A stretch of 64,000 bases of DNA from Brassica napus (lineage: Eukaryota > Streptophyta > Magnoliopsida > Brassicales > Brassicaceae): contig NC_063452.1 of NCBI RefSeq assembly GCF_020379485.1, forward strand, positions 54,713,377-54,777,376, given 5' to 3'. The translations under genes were made by a program, and so were the position numbers. Shown here piece after piece: positions 43,721 through 55,426 of the stretch (the first letter of the stretch is position 1; every line of letters starts with the position of its first letter). The notes under the pieces are model-generated. The model was not told the DNA's origin. It worked only from the letters and a program-made list of their open reading frames with translations, and did not search any database.

Positions 43721-45096
43721 TGATATCTTGTGAATTTACATGTTTTTAACTTCTTATTCTTGCATGGTTTGGTCATTTGGAGCATCATTTAGGCACATTT
43801 AGGTTGCATATCATTGCATTTGTACATATCAGGTGTTGGAGAGCACCATGGATGAGTTAGAGGACCATTGGTGGGATTTTGAGTGCAATTGGAGTCCAAA
43901 AGAAGTGTTAAAAGTGATCATTGAGCGATCTCCCTATCAGAGCGACTTCACGCAGCGAGGTAGCGTACCCGCTCCATATGTAGAGCGACCTGGTGGAGCG
44001 GGGTCTGTAGCTCGCACGTGTTATGAAGAAACGAAGCAAAACATTTGGAGCGGGGTTTGGCAGCGAGGTGGCGTACCCGCTCTGAAGCCAGAGCGTGAAA
44101 GATGAACACGGATGAAGGCCTTAAAAATCTCTTCTGAAGCTCAAAATTTGTGGAGACACTGGAAATTGAGTTAGCTTTCCAATAGAAGTGGTTTCAAGTC
44201 ATTTGAAGCTGTATTGGATAAGTTATGATCGATTTACTATAGGTGTATCAATCCTTGCCGGGGACCACTTGAAAGTTGATGGGATTAACCAACTTCCCAC
44301 TTTCTTCCACCCACCTTTCCTTTGCACGATTTTTCCTACTTTTTAATTTCGTTTTGCTTGTTTAAATCCTTATTTATCTTTATTCTCTGTTGTATCCACT
44401 TGAATATGCTTCAATCTATTATGAGATTAAGTGTTTTCATGGAGATTAGTGAGTAGTTTCCTTAGAAATTCATGGGTTAGGGAGATTAGAATAACTTAGT
44501 GAAGATCTATGGTGTTATTGTATTAGATCCTTGTATGAACTTGCTTGTTGAGTATTTTTAATGCTTGTTTAGTCTTGATCACTCTAAACCTGATTTCTAA
44601 ACACTTCTCATCAGACATGATTAGATGAAGTGTTTGAATCAACTCAACTAAGCTCTAGTGAGATTAGCCAAGGACACTTGATGTTAAAATTGCTAGATAG
44701 TTATTAAACTTGAACTTAAAGATTGCTTGATTGAATTAAGCCAAAGACATTTGATGTTTAATGATTTCTAAGCAAATGGACATTTACCTAGACATAGGAC
44801 CTGTCGAAAATTGTGTTTAGACTTAAGAGATTACTTTGATTGAAAGCTTGTCACCTAGATTGGATCTTAGTTACTTGAAGTCAATTCCCAATACCCATGG
44901 ATTCACTTGTCTAAATTGATTAAAACCTTGTTGTATTGCTCTGTTTGCTATTGTTACTTGTCACACACTCACAACTATTGAATCTGCTTAGCTTAAGAAA
45001 TGACTTGTATTCTCACTGATTCACATCACTAGGACTGGTTCGACATTCACCCCCCTATACTACAACATTTGCAATAGGCAGAAAAACCTATTACCA
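43721..45096 (+). repeat. LTR D (159-bp internal deletion)
   Basis: 1376 bp. Lacks the segment from TTTCTGTATAA to TTGAGTTTT present in the other copies (deletion point near 44343, at a TTTT repeat). Serves as 5' LTR of the part with an internal region. Confidence 0.9.
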
Positions 45097-45099
45097 ATT

Positions 45100-45117
45100 T
45101 GGCGCCGTTGCCGGGGA
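45100..45117 (+). promoter_or_regulatory. Primer-binding site (tRNA-Asp)
   Basis: TGGCGCCGTTGCCGGGGA follows LTR D. It is the complement of the tRNA-Asp 3' end including CCA, as known for Athila elements. Confidence 0.85.
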
Positions 45118-45237
45118 ACTAAGTAGATTTGTCATTAAGATTTCAAACTTTCTTGAGATTAAGCTTTATTTTCTTATGCTTTGTTTTGCTTTTGTATAGC
45201 TACTAACCTCTTCTTCTAGCTTTTGTTATTTGTAGAG

Positions 45238-46191
45238 ATGGCTTCAAGCTACTCTGAGAAGCCACAAGAAGAGGAAGAGACATTTGAAGATCGCATTGAA
45301 GATCAGCCATATGTGAAGCCACCACCCTTTGATATACGCATACTCACACCAGACCAAAGGGATGAGTTGCATCGGCTTCAGAGAATGAAAGAGAATCGGG
45401 ACAAGACAAAGAGAAACCTAGCACAACTTATCCGGATACACCTCATTAGGGACCGAGCAGAGTTTGAAGAAAGGGAGGTTACCCAGTATGAGTTAGATGC
45501 TGCTTGTGCCCTTAATGAGGTAATGTATTGGGCTCCACCACTCCAACTGGAAGGTATAGAAATTTCCACTTTAAAACTTCAACTCGAGGAAATATGCTTG
45601 CCTTGTGGTGAGAATAATATCTCTGGTCTTAATTCTCTTGTGCTCATGAATGAATGTCTTGATCTGATATGTGAAACTAAGAAACTAGATGAGTTGAGAA
45701 TAGAAAAGCTTGTTAGAGATCATATTGAAGTTTGTTTTGACAAGAGCTATCTATGTGCTTCATTTGATCTTGAATCTGAGTTTTTCATTCTTGATGAACC
45801 TAGACCTCTTCTTGAACTTCCTGATTTAGGGGATGAACTTGATGTGGATAAGCTCTTGCTTGAGATAGAAAACCCCCATGCTGAAAACTATCATGAGAAT
45901 GTGAACATTGTGTATTATTTGATTGATGGAGATAGAGTTGACTACTTTGTTAAAACCTCATTTGAACATGTAGTTGATTTTGTGTTTCCACCTAATGCTT
46001 TTGATTCTCATGATCATCTGAACCTCAAGGAGCATTTCATAACTCATGTCATATCTTTAGTGAAGCTCTTTGAGGAAAAATATGTCTATTTTCTATGGAC
46101 AGTAGTGTGCTCCTTTGCATACTTGGTTCCTTGTTCTTGGAGGAGAGGGACCAAAGGTGCATTGGCTCAACCTTTTGATACTTATGATTAG
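45238..46191 (+). CDS. LARD internal ORF, 317 aa, function unknown
   Basis: The only long open frame in the internal region, starting MASSYSEKPQEEEE. The N-terminal third is charged and helical (HRLQRMKENRDKTKRNLAQL). The middle is acidic and Leu-rich (LPDLGDELDVDKLLLEIEN). The C-terminus is more hydrophobic (FLWTVVCSFAYLVPCSWRRG). No zinc knuckle, protease or RT motif is seen. ATG at 45238 is the first in frame; the PBS lies 120 nt upstream, so it occupies the gag position. It could be a diverged or replaced gag-like protein. I do not recognise it. Confidence 0.6.
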   Translation: MASSYSEKPQEEEETFEDRIEDQPYVKPPPFDIRILTPDQRDELHRLQRMKENRDKTKRNLAQLIRIHLIRDRAEFEEREVTQYELDAACALNEVMYWAPPLQLEGIEISTLKLQLEEICLPCGENNISGLNSLVLMNECLDLICETKKLDELRIEKLVRDHIEVCFDKSYLCASFDLESEFFILDEPRPLLELPDLGDELDVDKLLLEIENPHAENYHENVNIVYYLIDGDRVDYFVKTSFEHVVDFVFPPNAFDSHDHLNLKEHFITHVISLVKLFEEKYVYFLWTVVCSFAYLVPCSWRRGTKGALAQPFDTYD

Positions 46192-46704
46192 CAAGCACAC
46201 AAAGTCAAGCTAGAGACTTAAAACAAGCTCACTTGGGAGGAAATCTCAAGAGTATCCTTTGTATATATGTGTGAATGTTTTTAATAAATTGTGTGAACCA
46301 TCCTTGTTTGTGTGTTTGTTTGTGTGAATTGTGTGTCATTTCAGTTTGGAAGGTGTTCAGGAAAAGGAAAGGATTCAAAAGAGGCTAGGAAAGAAACACA
46401 AGTGCTGTGGAGACATGCTCATAGCGACATATCCATAGTGACATGCTCAAGTCGCTACAGTCACAAGGTAAGTACTCTAATCCGGTTTAAATTCTCTCCA
46501 CATCTCTAGTAATTTTTATTTTACTTATCATGTAAACCACTCCAAATTCAAAGTCACACAAGAGACTGTGTGATTCGAGTGTGGTGGGGGTACTATAAAA
46601 ACTGATCATTTTGCTTGTTTTTATTTGGATGATTTGCATTTGACATATCAAGCACTTTGCATCTGTGTGGATTTTAATGATTTGCATTTTGGATTTTCTT
46701 GTGA

Positions 46705-46755
<51 letters not shown>

Positions 46756-47342
46756 GTGAGTTTTGAATTATGCATAGGGAGCCATGATTGAAATTGCCAT
46801 GAAAAGAACATATCTACAAGCATCTCTTGAGCCTTGAAAACTCTTTTTGAAACATGTTGCTCATATGATATTGACATTGTTCTTGAAACCAATTACAAAC
46901 TGAACTTGATCATAATGAATTTAATCTCTCTTGCATATGGGCACTTGCATACTTGATCATGGATTTCATACACATTTGGGTTATCTTATTCCATGTCTTA
47001 TCCTTTCATTAACCCAAATAGCACTCCCTTACCCTTGAACCCTTGCCATTCTTTGAAACCAATATTGATTTGTTGAGTGAGGTCTCTTATTGATAGCTTG
47101 TCATGTGCAAAATCTTGAGAGTATTGGGAGCGACATATGTTTGTTCTCATCTATTGCTAGCATAAGATCCTCATTTGAACTAGCATCTAGGATGGTGAGT
47201 GAGTTTGTGTGTTTTTAAGTTGTTATATCTTGGGTTTGAGAAAAGAGAAAAAGATCAAAGAGTGTCAATAAGAAAAGAAAACCAATAGGAACCAAGAAAA
47301 TAAAAGAAGAAAAACTCTTAAGTGTGTCAATTAGAATTCCCC

Positions 47343-47384
<42 letters not shown>

Positions 47385-48031
47385 GAAAGATCATAATGGG
47401 GAAAGAAAAAGAGTGTCAAGTTCTTAGTTGGTTGATCATGTAAATAAAAAAAAAAAGAGAGAGTTCACTTGGTGAGAAATGTGAGTGAAGTGTATATACT
47501 TGGGTTTTGAAATATAAAAGATGGGTAGAATTTGTAATCACTTAGGAAGAAGAGTAGAATAATGAGAATGAGCTATGTATGCATGAATTGCTCATAGTCT
47601 TAGATAAATTTTGCATAATGATCATGCTCCTTGTTTCTTGAGTGATTGCCACCATTAAAAAGATTGTATTTGAACCTTTCTTTTCATTCATAAAAGACCA
47701 TTAATCTACCAAGCCAAGTGATTGAGATCATGTGCCCATTTGTGAGAATCCACCTTGTGTGTGTGTGTGTGAATGAATGTGAGAATTGGTTGAAGTTACT
47801 TGTTGATTGATGAACATTGCACTTTGTATAAAGAAATAAAAAGAGTTTGATAGGCATTGAGAAGCTAGACTGATAGAAAAATGACCAATGATTGTTTGCT
47901 ATGATCATTTGGAATGTTGTAGAAGAGCTAGGATGTGTGTCTTTTGGCTAAGAGCTCCCTTTTTCAAACTTCTTCCTTCTTAGGACTTGAAACTTTACTT
48001 GAGGACAAGTAAATGACTAGTGTGGGGGAGT
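46192..48031 (+). other. LARD non-coding internal region
   Basis: No open frame of interest. Contains poly-A runs at 46710-46752 and 47348-47379 and a GT microsatellite near 47757-47772. Ends with GACTAGTGTGGGGGAG, the polypurine tract, directly before LTR E. Confidence 0.65.
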
Positions 48032-49566
48032 TGATATCTTGTGAATTTACATGTTTTTAACTTCTTATTCTTGCATGGTTTGGTCATTTGGAGCATCATT
48101 TAGGCACATTTAGGTTGCATATCATTGCATTTGTACATATCAGGTGTTGGAGAGCACCATGGATGAGTTAGAGGACCATTGGTGGGATTTTGAGTGCAAT
48201 TGGAGTCCAAAAGAAGTGTTAAAAGTGATCATTGAGCGATCTCCCTATCAGAGCGACCTCACGCAGCGAGGTAGCGTACCCGCTCCATATGTAGAGCGAC
48301 CTGGTGGAGCGGGGTCTGTAGCTCGCGCGTGTTATGAAGAAACGAAGCAAAACATTTGGAGCGGGGTTTGGCAGCGAGGTGGCGTACCCGCTCTGAAGCC
48401 AGAGCGTGAAAGATGAACACGGATGAAGGCCTTAAAAATCTCTTCTGAAGCTCAGAATTTGTGGAGGCACTGGAAATTGAGTTAGCTTTCCAATAGAAGT
48501 GGTTTCAAGTCATTTGAAGCTGTATTGGATAAGTTATGATCGATTTACTATAGGTGTATCAATCCTTGCCGGGGACCACTTGAAAGTTGATGGGATTAAC
48601 CAACTTCCCACTTTCTTCCACCCACCTTTCCTTTGCACGATTTTTCCTACTTTTCTGTATAATATTTGCTTTCTTATTATCAAAAGGGTGGGCAAGAAAC
48701 ATGATTATCCAACTTTGTAATAATTTAACTTGTCAAAACTCTCTCTCTTTGAAATACCATTGTTCTTGGTGTTCTTGAGTGTTCTTCATTGTTCATCATC
48801 TGTTCTTGAGTTTTAATTTCGTTTTGCTTGTTTAAATCCTTGTTTATCTTTATTCTCTGTTGTATCCACTTGAATATGCTTCAATCTATTATGAGATTAA
48901 GTGTTTTCATGGAGATTAGTGAGTAGTTTCCTTAGAAATTCATGGGTTAGGGAGATTAGAATAACTTAGTGAAGATCTATGGTGTTATTGTATTAGATCC
49001 TTGTATGAACTTGCTTGTTGAGTATTTTTAATGCTTGTTTAGTCTTGATCACTCTAAACCTGATTTCTAAACACTTCTCATCAGACATGATTAGATGAAG
49101 TGTTTGAATCAACTCAACTAAGCTCTAGTGAGATTAGCCAAGGACACTTGATGTTAAAATTGCTAGATAGTTATTAAACTTGAACTTAAAGATTGCTTGA
49201 TTGAATTAAGCCAAAGACATTTGATGTTTAATGATTTCTAAGCAAATGGACATTTACCTAGACATAGGACCTGTCGAAAATTGTGTTTAGACTTAAGAGA
49301 TTACTTTGATTGAAAGCTTGTCACCTAGATTGGATCTTAGTTACTTGAAGTCAATTCCCAATACCCATGGATTCACTTGTCTAAATTGATTAAAACCTTG
49401 TTGTATTGCTCTGTTTGCTATTGTTACTTGTCACACACTCACAACTATTGAATCTGCTTAGCTTAAGAAATGACTTGTATTCTCACTGATTCACATCACT
49501 AGGACTGGTTCGACATTCACCCCCCTATACTACAACATTTGCAATAGGCAGAAAAACCTATTACCA
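48032..49566 (+). repeat. LTR E
   Basis: 1535 bp, ending CCTATTACCA followed by the AATAT duplication. Functions as the 3' LTR. Confidence 0.93.
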
Positions 49567-52341
49567 AATATACGCCAACGGCTTTCCTTCTTGCATGAGC
49601 ACTGCTCCTATACCCGTTCCACAAGCATCTGTCTCCACTACAAACTGTTTATCAAAACGTGGTAATGCCAGTACCGGTGCTTCACACAACGTCTTCTTCA
49701 CCGTTTCAAATGACTTTTGTGCCTCATCATGCCAAACAAATGCGTCTTTCTTCGTCAACGCTGTTAAAGGACGTGCAATCACTCCAAAGTCTTTAACGTA
49801 ACGTCTATAGTATCCTGCAAGCCCAAGAAATCCCCTCAAAGCTTTTAAATTCTTAGGAACAGGCCATTCCAGTACTGCTTTTACTTTGCTTGGATCAGTG
49901 GACACACCCTTCTCTTCGATGAAGTGTCCAAGATATTCCACTCTTGTCGTAGCAAAAGCACACTTGCTTCGTTTCGCAAACAGTTGATTAATCCTCATCA
50001 ACTCAAAGACTATACGCAAATGCTCCACATGCTCTGAGAATGACGAAGAGTAGATCAAGATGTCATCAAAAAATATTAACACAAACTTCCGCAGATAGTC
50101 CTTGAATACTCCATTCATCAAGCCCTGAAAGGTAGCTGGAGCATTTGTGAGACCAAAAGGCATCACCCTATACTCGTAATGCCCACTATGCGTTCGAAAT
50201 GCCGTTTTATGGACATCAGCAGGATCCATCCTCACCTGATGATAGCCTGCTCGCAAATCAATTTTAGAGTACACCTTTGATCCTCCCAACTCATCCATCA
50301 AATCTTCTATCAACGGAATCAGAAATCGGTTTTTAATAGTCATTGTATTGAGCTTCCTGTAATCAACGCATAATCTCCAGGTATTATCTCTTTTCTTCAC
50401 CAAGACCACTGGAGACGCATAAGCACTTGAACTTGGTTGTACTGTGCCTGCCTCAAGTAGCTCCTTAACCATCTTATCAATCTCATCTTTTTGATAAACA
50501 GCATATCTGTAAGGTTTCTGATTCACCGGGTTAGATCCTTCTGCTAGTGTGATCTTATGGTCATGGTTTTCTCGGAAAGGAGGAAGTGACGTTGGTTCCC
50601 GAAATATATCCTCATACTCCTCTGTTAACTCAGTAATATGTGCCTCCTCTTCTACTGACCTCTTCTCCACCTCTACGGCATTCAGGCTCCATTGGTCTTC
50701 CTCCTTGTCATCATGAACATATAGCAGATGTAATTGTACTCCATCATCTTTCATCTGCTTAATTCTTCTAGCCTTAACTTCTCTTACTGACCCTGGCTTG
50801 ATTCCATGTAATACTACCTTCTTTCTTCCCCACTTAAACTGCATTTGGAGCTCCTGAAAATCCCATGTAATGGGACCTAAGGTGTGTAGCCATTGTATAC
50901 CAAGGACAGTATCATGACATCCCAACGAGATCACCATGAAATCAGCATGGAATTGATGACCTTGAAATTGCCAGCGAAACTTCTCTATCTTCCCAAATAC
51001 TTCAATCTTACTTCCATCAGCCACTGACACTTTAGTTCTTCCTAATGGTTGTAGTTTACACCCCAATAGATCTGCTACCTTCTTATCCATGAAATTGTGT
51101 GTTGAACCCGAGTCTATCAGCACATATAAGTTTTTCTTTCCATGTACTCCCTTCACCTTCATAGTAGAGTAAGTTGAAACCCCTGACACTGCATTCACCG
51201 ATATCTGAGCTAACTCCCCAGTTCCTTCCTCCTCCTTTTCTTCCTCCATCCTCTCATCCTCTACTTCCCTCTCCTCTTCTTCTTCATACTCCAACAAAAA
51301 CAATTGCGTCTTCTTATGTTTCAAATAATGGTCTGGAGTATACTTTTCATCACAGTAGTAACATAGACCCTTTGACCTTCTCTCACTCATTTCAGCACTT
51401 GAAAGAAACTTCCTCAACGGCGGATTACTATCTTTTCCCTTCACCGCTTCTTCCTTTTTGAATGGTAGTAAGCCTTTAGCTTCATTATTCCTAAAAGAAC
51501 TCATCTTGTTACCACTCCACTGATTACCTCCTGATTTCCTCGGATGAGCCTTCTCATAAAAGCGTCCCAATACCAAGCACTGTCGAATATTTTGAGGTTG
51601 AAACATACGCACATGCATCTGTGTTTCAAGTCGCAGCTCCGCCAAGTAAGCGCTCAGTAAATATTCATCAGAAAGCTTCAATCTTGTTCTGATCAACTCA
51701 AACTTAGCATGATACTCAGTGATGCCTTCTGTCTTACGTAACTCCTTGAGTTCAGCCATTGGATCGTCTAAAACCTCTTCAAATCTCTCCTGCAACCACT
51801 CTTTATACATAGGCCAATTCCTCAATAGCCTACGTCCATCCTCTTCTTGCATCAAAGCTTGATGCCAAGTCGCTGAAATTCCGGTGAAATGCAACGATGC
51901 AATGCCCACTTTCGATTCTTCTGGCGTGAAATCAATGTCAAACAACTGCTCCACTTTACCAATCCATTCTTTGAGTTTGTCGCCATCGAATCGAGGAAAT
52001 TCCACCTTCGTCAAGCGAGACATTCCCTGATAATTGTTGTACCTTGGAGGTTGATGATGTTCATATTGAATATCCTGCGTTCCAGAGTTTCGTAACGAAC
52101 CACCATTAACGTTCCGAGTCTCACTCGTCGAAGCTCCGGGTTGACTCGGAAGACTCGTCATCAAACGAAATGCTTCTAACATCTCCGCTATACTGCGCTC
52201 CGTCTTATCGTTCTGAATCGCCATCTTCTCGTTTTGGACGGCGATCGCCTTCTCCAAAGCTTCGAATCGGTTTCCGAAAGCTTCCTCCGTCTCGCGCGTC
52301 ACCGTTCCTTTCAACAGCGTCTGAGCTCGTGTCTCCGCCAT
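49567..52341 (-). pseudogene. Chromovirus gag-pol 5' part: gag, protease, RT, RNase H start
   Basis: ATG at 52341 (MAETRAQTLLKG) lies just after the PBS. The gag domain around residues 130-260 includes RLTKVEFPRFDGDKLKEW. A cysteine-containing segment GLCYYCDEKYTPDHYLKHK at about residue 320 is the nucleocapsid finger. Protease: LIDSGSTHNFM (near 51111). RT: VDYRKLNTMTIKNRF and the catalytic FFDDILIY (near 50070). The frame is open until the nested LTR complex cuts it within RNase H after GKPLAYI. The other half is at 38287-40070. Confidence 0.9.
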
Positions 52342-52359
52342 TGATTCCAAGGATGCGAC

Positions 52360-52372
52360 GGCTCTGATACCA
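52360..52372 (-). promoter_or_regulatory. Chromovirus primer-binding site
   Basis: TGGTATCAGAGCC on the reverse strand, one base inside the 5' LTR; the classic plant initiator-tRNA-Met PBS. Confidence 0.88.
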
Positions 52373-52373
52373 C

Positions 52374-52739
52374 TGTTAAGGGTAAAACTAGTTACCAATA
52401 GATTGAATCAACGTTCATAAAACGAAGAAACGAGATTCACCTGTAGAAGATCTCGAATTAAGAAGGATCTTCTCCAACAATGAATCAGTATATTTCAAAG
52501 AGATAAGTCCAGATTCAAAGAATGTTTACAAGAGTTTCAGAATAGAATCTACATCTCACAATCTCTGTATTTATACGAAAGCAACTCGTAACAGAATCTA
52601 TGGCAGAGCCAATACTAAGTCGACACGCGTCTTTGATTCTACTTCTTCAAAAGTCTGTTGTAACAACCTCCAACGTCCACTTTCCTCAATCACCTTCTCC
52701 CACGTGTCCCCTAATACTCACTTCATTATTCCTGTAACA
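52374..52739 (-). repeat. Chromovirus 5' LTR
   Basis: 366 bp, nearly identical to 37935-38300, followed by CTAAG. Confidence 0.92.
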
Positions 52740-53533
52740 CTAAGTGTTATCTTCTTGTTACTTGTGTTACAAGCAACATATTTAGCTTAAGCTAAATGTT
52801 TCATGCGTAGGAAACATGCAACTTTGGATGTTATTATTCTAAAACCTAAGCGAGGCATTTTCCCATTATCTCCGACCTTGGCTAACATGAGGGTATTTTT
52901 CCCAACTTCTCTTACACGGCTTAGGACTGTATTAAGTTTCTGAAATATGGGGATTTGAATCCAACGAATTAAATATTATAGATATTGTAGTTAATGGATT
53001 ATATTGTTTCCTAAGTTATTCTTAACTACAATGGAAGTTACTTTATTTTGTTAAGAATTGTTTAAGATCACTGACTTCAATTTTGTTGGTAACGATTTGT
53101 TTTTTTTTAATGAAGAAGTTAAGTCTCTTATTCTATTCCTTCAATTAATAAATAGTAGATTGTATTTTCATTTAGTTACAAAATCTATATTATTATGTCT
53201 AATAGCCGACTGCAAAAAATATCATTATTGTAAAACTCTCTACAAATAATATTTAGTGGTTTGGTAACGTTATTGGGTAATATCAAGAATTTAGAGTTTT
53301 ACAATAATGATACTTTTTGTAGAGAGTTTTACAATAATGATATTTTTTGCAGTCGGCTATTAGACACAATAGTATAGATTTTGTAAATATGGTTTAGGGT
53401 TTGTGTATTGGGTAATATCAAGAATTTAGAGAATATAATACGTATTGATGTTTAGTGTGTTTCAGAATAAATCATGTGTGAATTATGTTACCATATATTT
53501 GTGTATAAAAATGAATAATATTATAGTTACAAT
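52740..53533. other. AT-rich DNA right of the chromovirus
   Basis: No gene. Contains the inverted repeat at 53178-53384 and a direct repeat of ATTGGGTAATATCAAGAATT at about 53271 and 53408. Confidence 0.5.
53178..53384. repeat. 69-bp inverted repeat
   Basis: The arm at 53178-53246 (including AATAGCCGACTGCAAAAAAT) is repeated inverted at 53316-53384 with a few mismatches, around a 69-nt spacer. Could be a MITE or a hairpin-forming duplication. Confidence 0.8.
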
Positions 53534-54115
53534 CACTACAAGAATTTACTAGAATAGCTACCGATTATTTTATAGCTAGGAGACACAATCCGTAGCTAAA
53601 ATTGGGCCGGCAACGAATGGCGACAGATCAACTCCTTGGCCTCAGCGCCCACGCTAAACGTAATCTGTAGCTAATCTATAGCCAGCTAGCGACATATTAT
53701 CAAGAGCAATATTCGTAGCCAACAGTAACGATGCGGCTACGACTGAGTCTGTTGCCAATTAGTGACAACTTTGGCTACTGATTTCTATAGCTATGAGGCT
53801 ACAAACTTTAGTGACAAATCTCTCCTGGCAAATTTGTTACTAATATGGTCACAAATTTGATTACAAAATATTTAATTTTCAATAAACAAATTAAACCATA
53901 CTTTTCAGGCATTATTATTTGTAAAACAGATTATATTAAAAACCAAAATTTTTGATACATTGTAAAATTATAGTTGATCTTGTAGTCTACAAACGAATGC
54001 TTAAATCTAAAAAGTGAAAACTAGACAACAAAATATAAAAATATGAGAAAAATATTTCTAGTAGAGATCCTGTAAGAATTCAAAAACATGTGCCTTAGAT
54101 GCTATCTAGATTCAT

Positions 54116-54321
54116 CTACTTGTTGGGGAAGAATCGTAGTTCGTATGCTCGTTGATACAGAGACATGTAGATGGCGAGCGGTGGGTGAGGCATATGTACT
54201 GGCACTTTTAATCCCCGAGCTTCACACATAGCTATCAACTGCTGGCTCATACATTGACTCTGATAACAAGCTTGACGTGGAAGAACCGCTGGTGGTACAC
54301 GGTACTTGACTAAACCAGCAG
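54116..54321 (-). pseudogene. Open stretch in CACTA core, possible captured exon
   Basis: About 67 reverse-strand codons ending at TAG (54118-54116), with natural-looking composition, for example HMPHPPLAIYMSLYQRAYEL near the end. No start codon or clear splice acceptor bounds it upstream. Could be a transposase-derived end or a captured host exon. Not recognised. Confidence 0.35.
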
Positions 54322-55332
54322 TATATAAGCATCACTAGACAAAAAGTAATATGCTTTATCAGCAACATGTAGAATTATAATAAAAGACATGATTGCTCAC
54401 TAAGAAGATCAAGATTTAAACATAGCTACAAATAGTATCTCTGAATTTGTAAATACATACCTACAAAAAACGTTGTCGTTGAAATATATACGAGTATCTC
54501 CTATCATCCGCCGCACAGTGAAGCTTCGTCGACACCACCAGCACTAGCTTCCTCTGGACCCTAGGTTCTTCAGATCCGGCGTTGATGGCCTCAGCTCCAC
54601 CCCCACCATCTCATGCCGCAATCGTCTTCTCCACCTCCACCATCTCTTGTCGCCGGTGCTTCTTCCCATGCTTTTCAGGTGATTCTTCTGTCTGCCTCCT
54701 CCGTCTGCTTAGCTGCTAAGCCTGCTGCACTCATGCTTCTGAAGAATCAAAAACAAAACTGAATCTGAGAAAGAGAGAGAGAGTAAGAGACCCAATTGAA
54801 CCTCCATTCCTAGTCTTCTCCTAAAGCTTCTCAAGTCTTCTTCTTCTTAATCCTTGGAGTTGTTTCACGGTGATTGAGGAGGAGACATAGAGAAGAGTCT
54901 TCATTGATAGAGATGGAAAAGAGAGAAACATATGAGAGTGATAGAGAAAGAAACAGACACAGATTAATAAATCTGGACCATTAGATTCGACTGATCAACG
55001 GTCCAAATTTGTAATCCGCACACTCCCTTTCCAACCAATAGGAAGCACTCACGAAATTATTATCTTTAGTGTTATTCTGGAGCTAAACCCAAAAGTACTT
55101 GGGAGGGAAATAGGAAAATGGAGGCAATTAGTGGAGCCAAAACTATTTAGGAGGGAAATGTGTGGATGCAAAATAATTAATGGAGAAAAATAACATTTTT
55201 GATATAAAAATGAAAAGGATATTTATAATAACCAAATTCATACATTTTAATAGTGAAAAATAAATTTCACCTAACCAATTATAATTTACTAACCAAATTT
55301 TTATATTTTTAACAAATTATTAAATATAAATT

Positions 55333-55426
55333 TGTGATGTTAGAATGAAAATATTTGGTAACTACAAATTATTAAATATAAATTTATATATTTTTAGTTA
55401 CCAAATATTTTCATTCTAACATCACA
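55333..55426. repeat. 31-bp perfect inverted repeat
   Basis: Arms at 55333-55363 and 55396-55426 (TGTGATGTTAGAATGAAAAT... inverted), inside the CACTA element. Confidence 0.85.

Larger units (their letters stand above)
40071..49566 (+). mobile_element. Athila-like LARD complex with five LTR copies
   Basis: Flanked by AATAT at 40066-40070 and 49567-49571. Order: LTR A, 23-bp PBS/PPT junction, LTR B, same junction, partial LTR C, PPT remnant, LTR D, PBS, internal region with one unknown ORF, PPT, LTR E. The PBS TGGCGCCGTTGCCGGGGA is complementary to the 3' end of plant tRNA-Asp, as in Athila. No gag-pol domains are present, so it depends on a helper. Outer LTRs A and E differ at about three positions by eye, implying a recent insertion into the chromovirus. 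Confidence 0.9.
37935..52739 (-). mobile_element. Gypsy chromovirus, split by a nested element
   Basis: Two 366-bp LTRs with a CTAAG duplication at 37930-37934 and 52740-52744. Reading the reverse strand: 5' LTR, PBS TGGTATCAGAGCC (initiator tRNA-Met type), one gag-pol frame, and PPT (GAGGGGAGATT) before the 3' LTR. A C-terminal chromodomain defines it as a chromovirus. A 9.5 kb LTR complex is inserted in the RNase H region with an AATAT duplication. LTRs differ at about four positions by eye. Confidence 0.93.

Noticed and set aside
46674..46892. Reverse-strand frame with a long Phe run
   Set aside because: The Phe run is a poly-A tract on the + strand; not a protein.
40071..49566. CRISPR-like or satellite array interpretation of the repeats
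   Set aside because: The repeat unit is a full LTR with PBS, PPT and target duplication; it is a retroelement complex.
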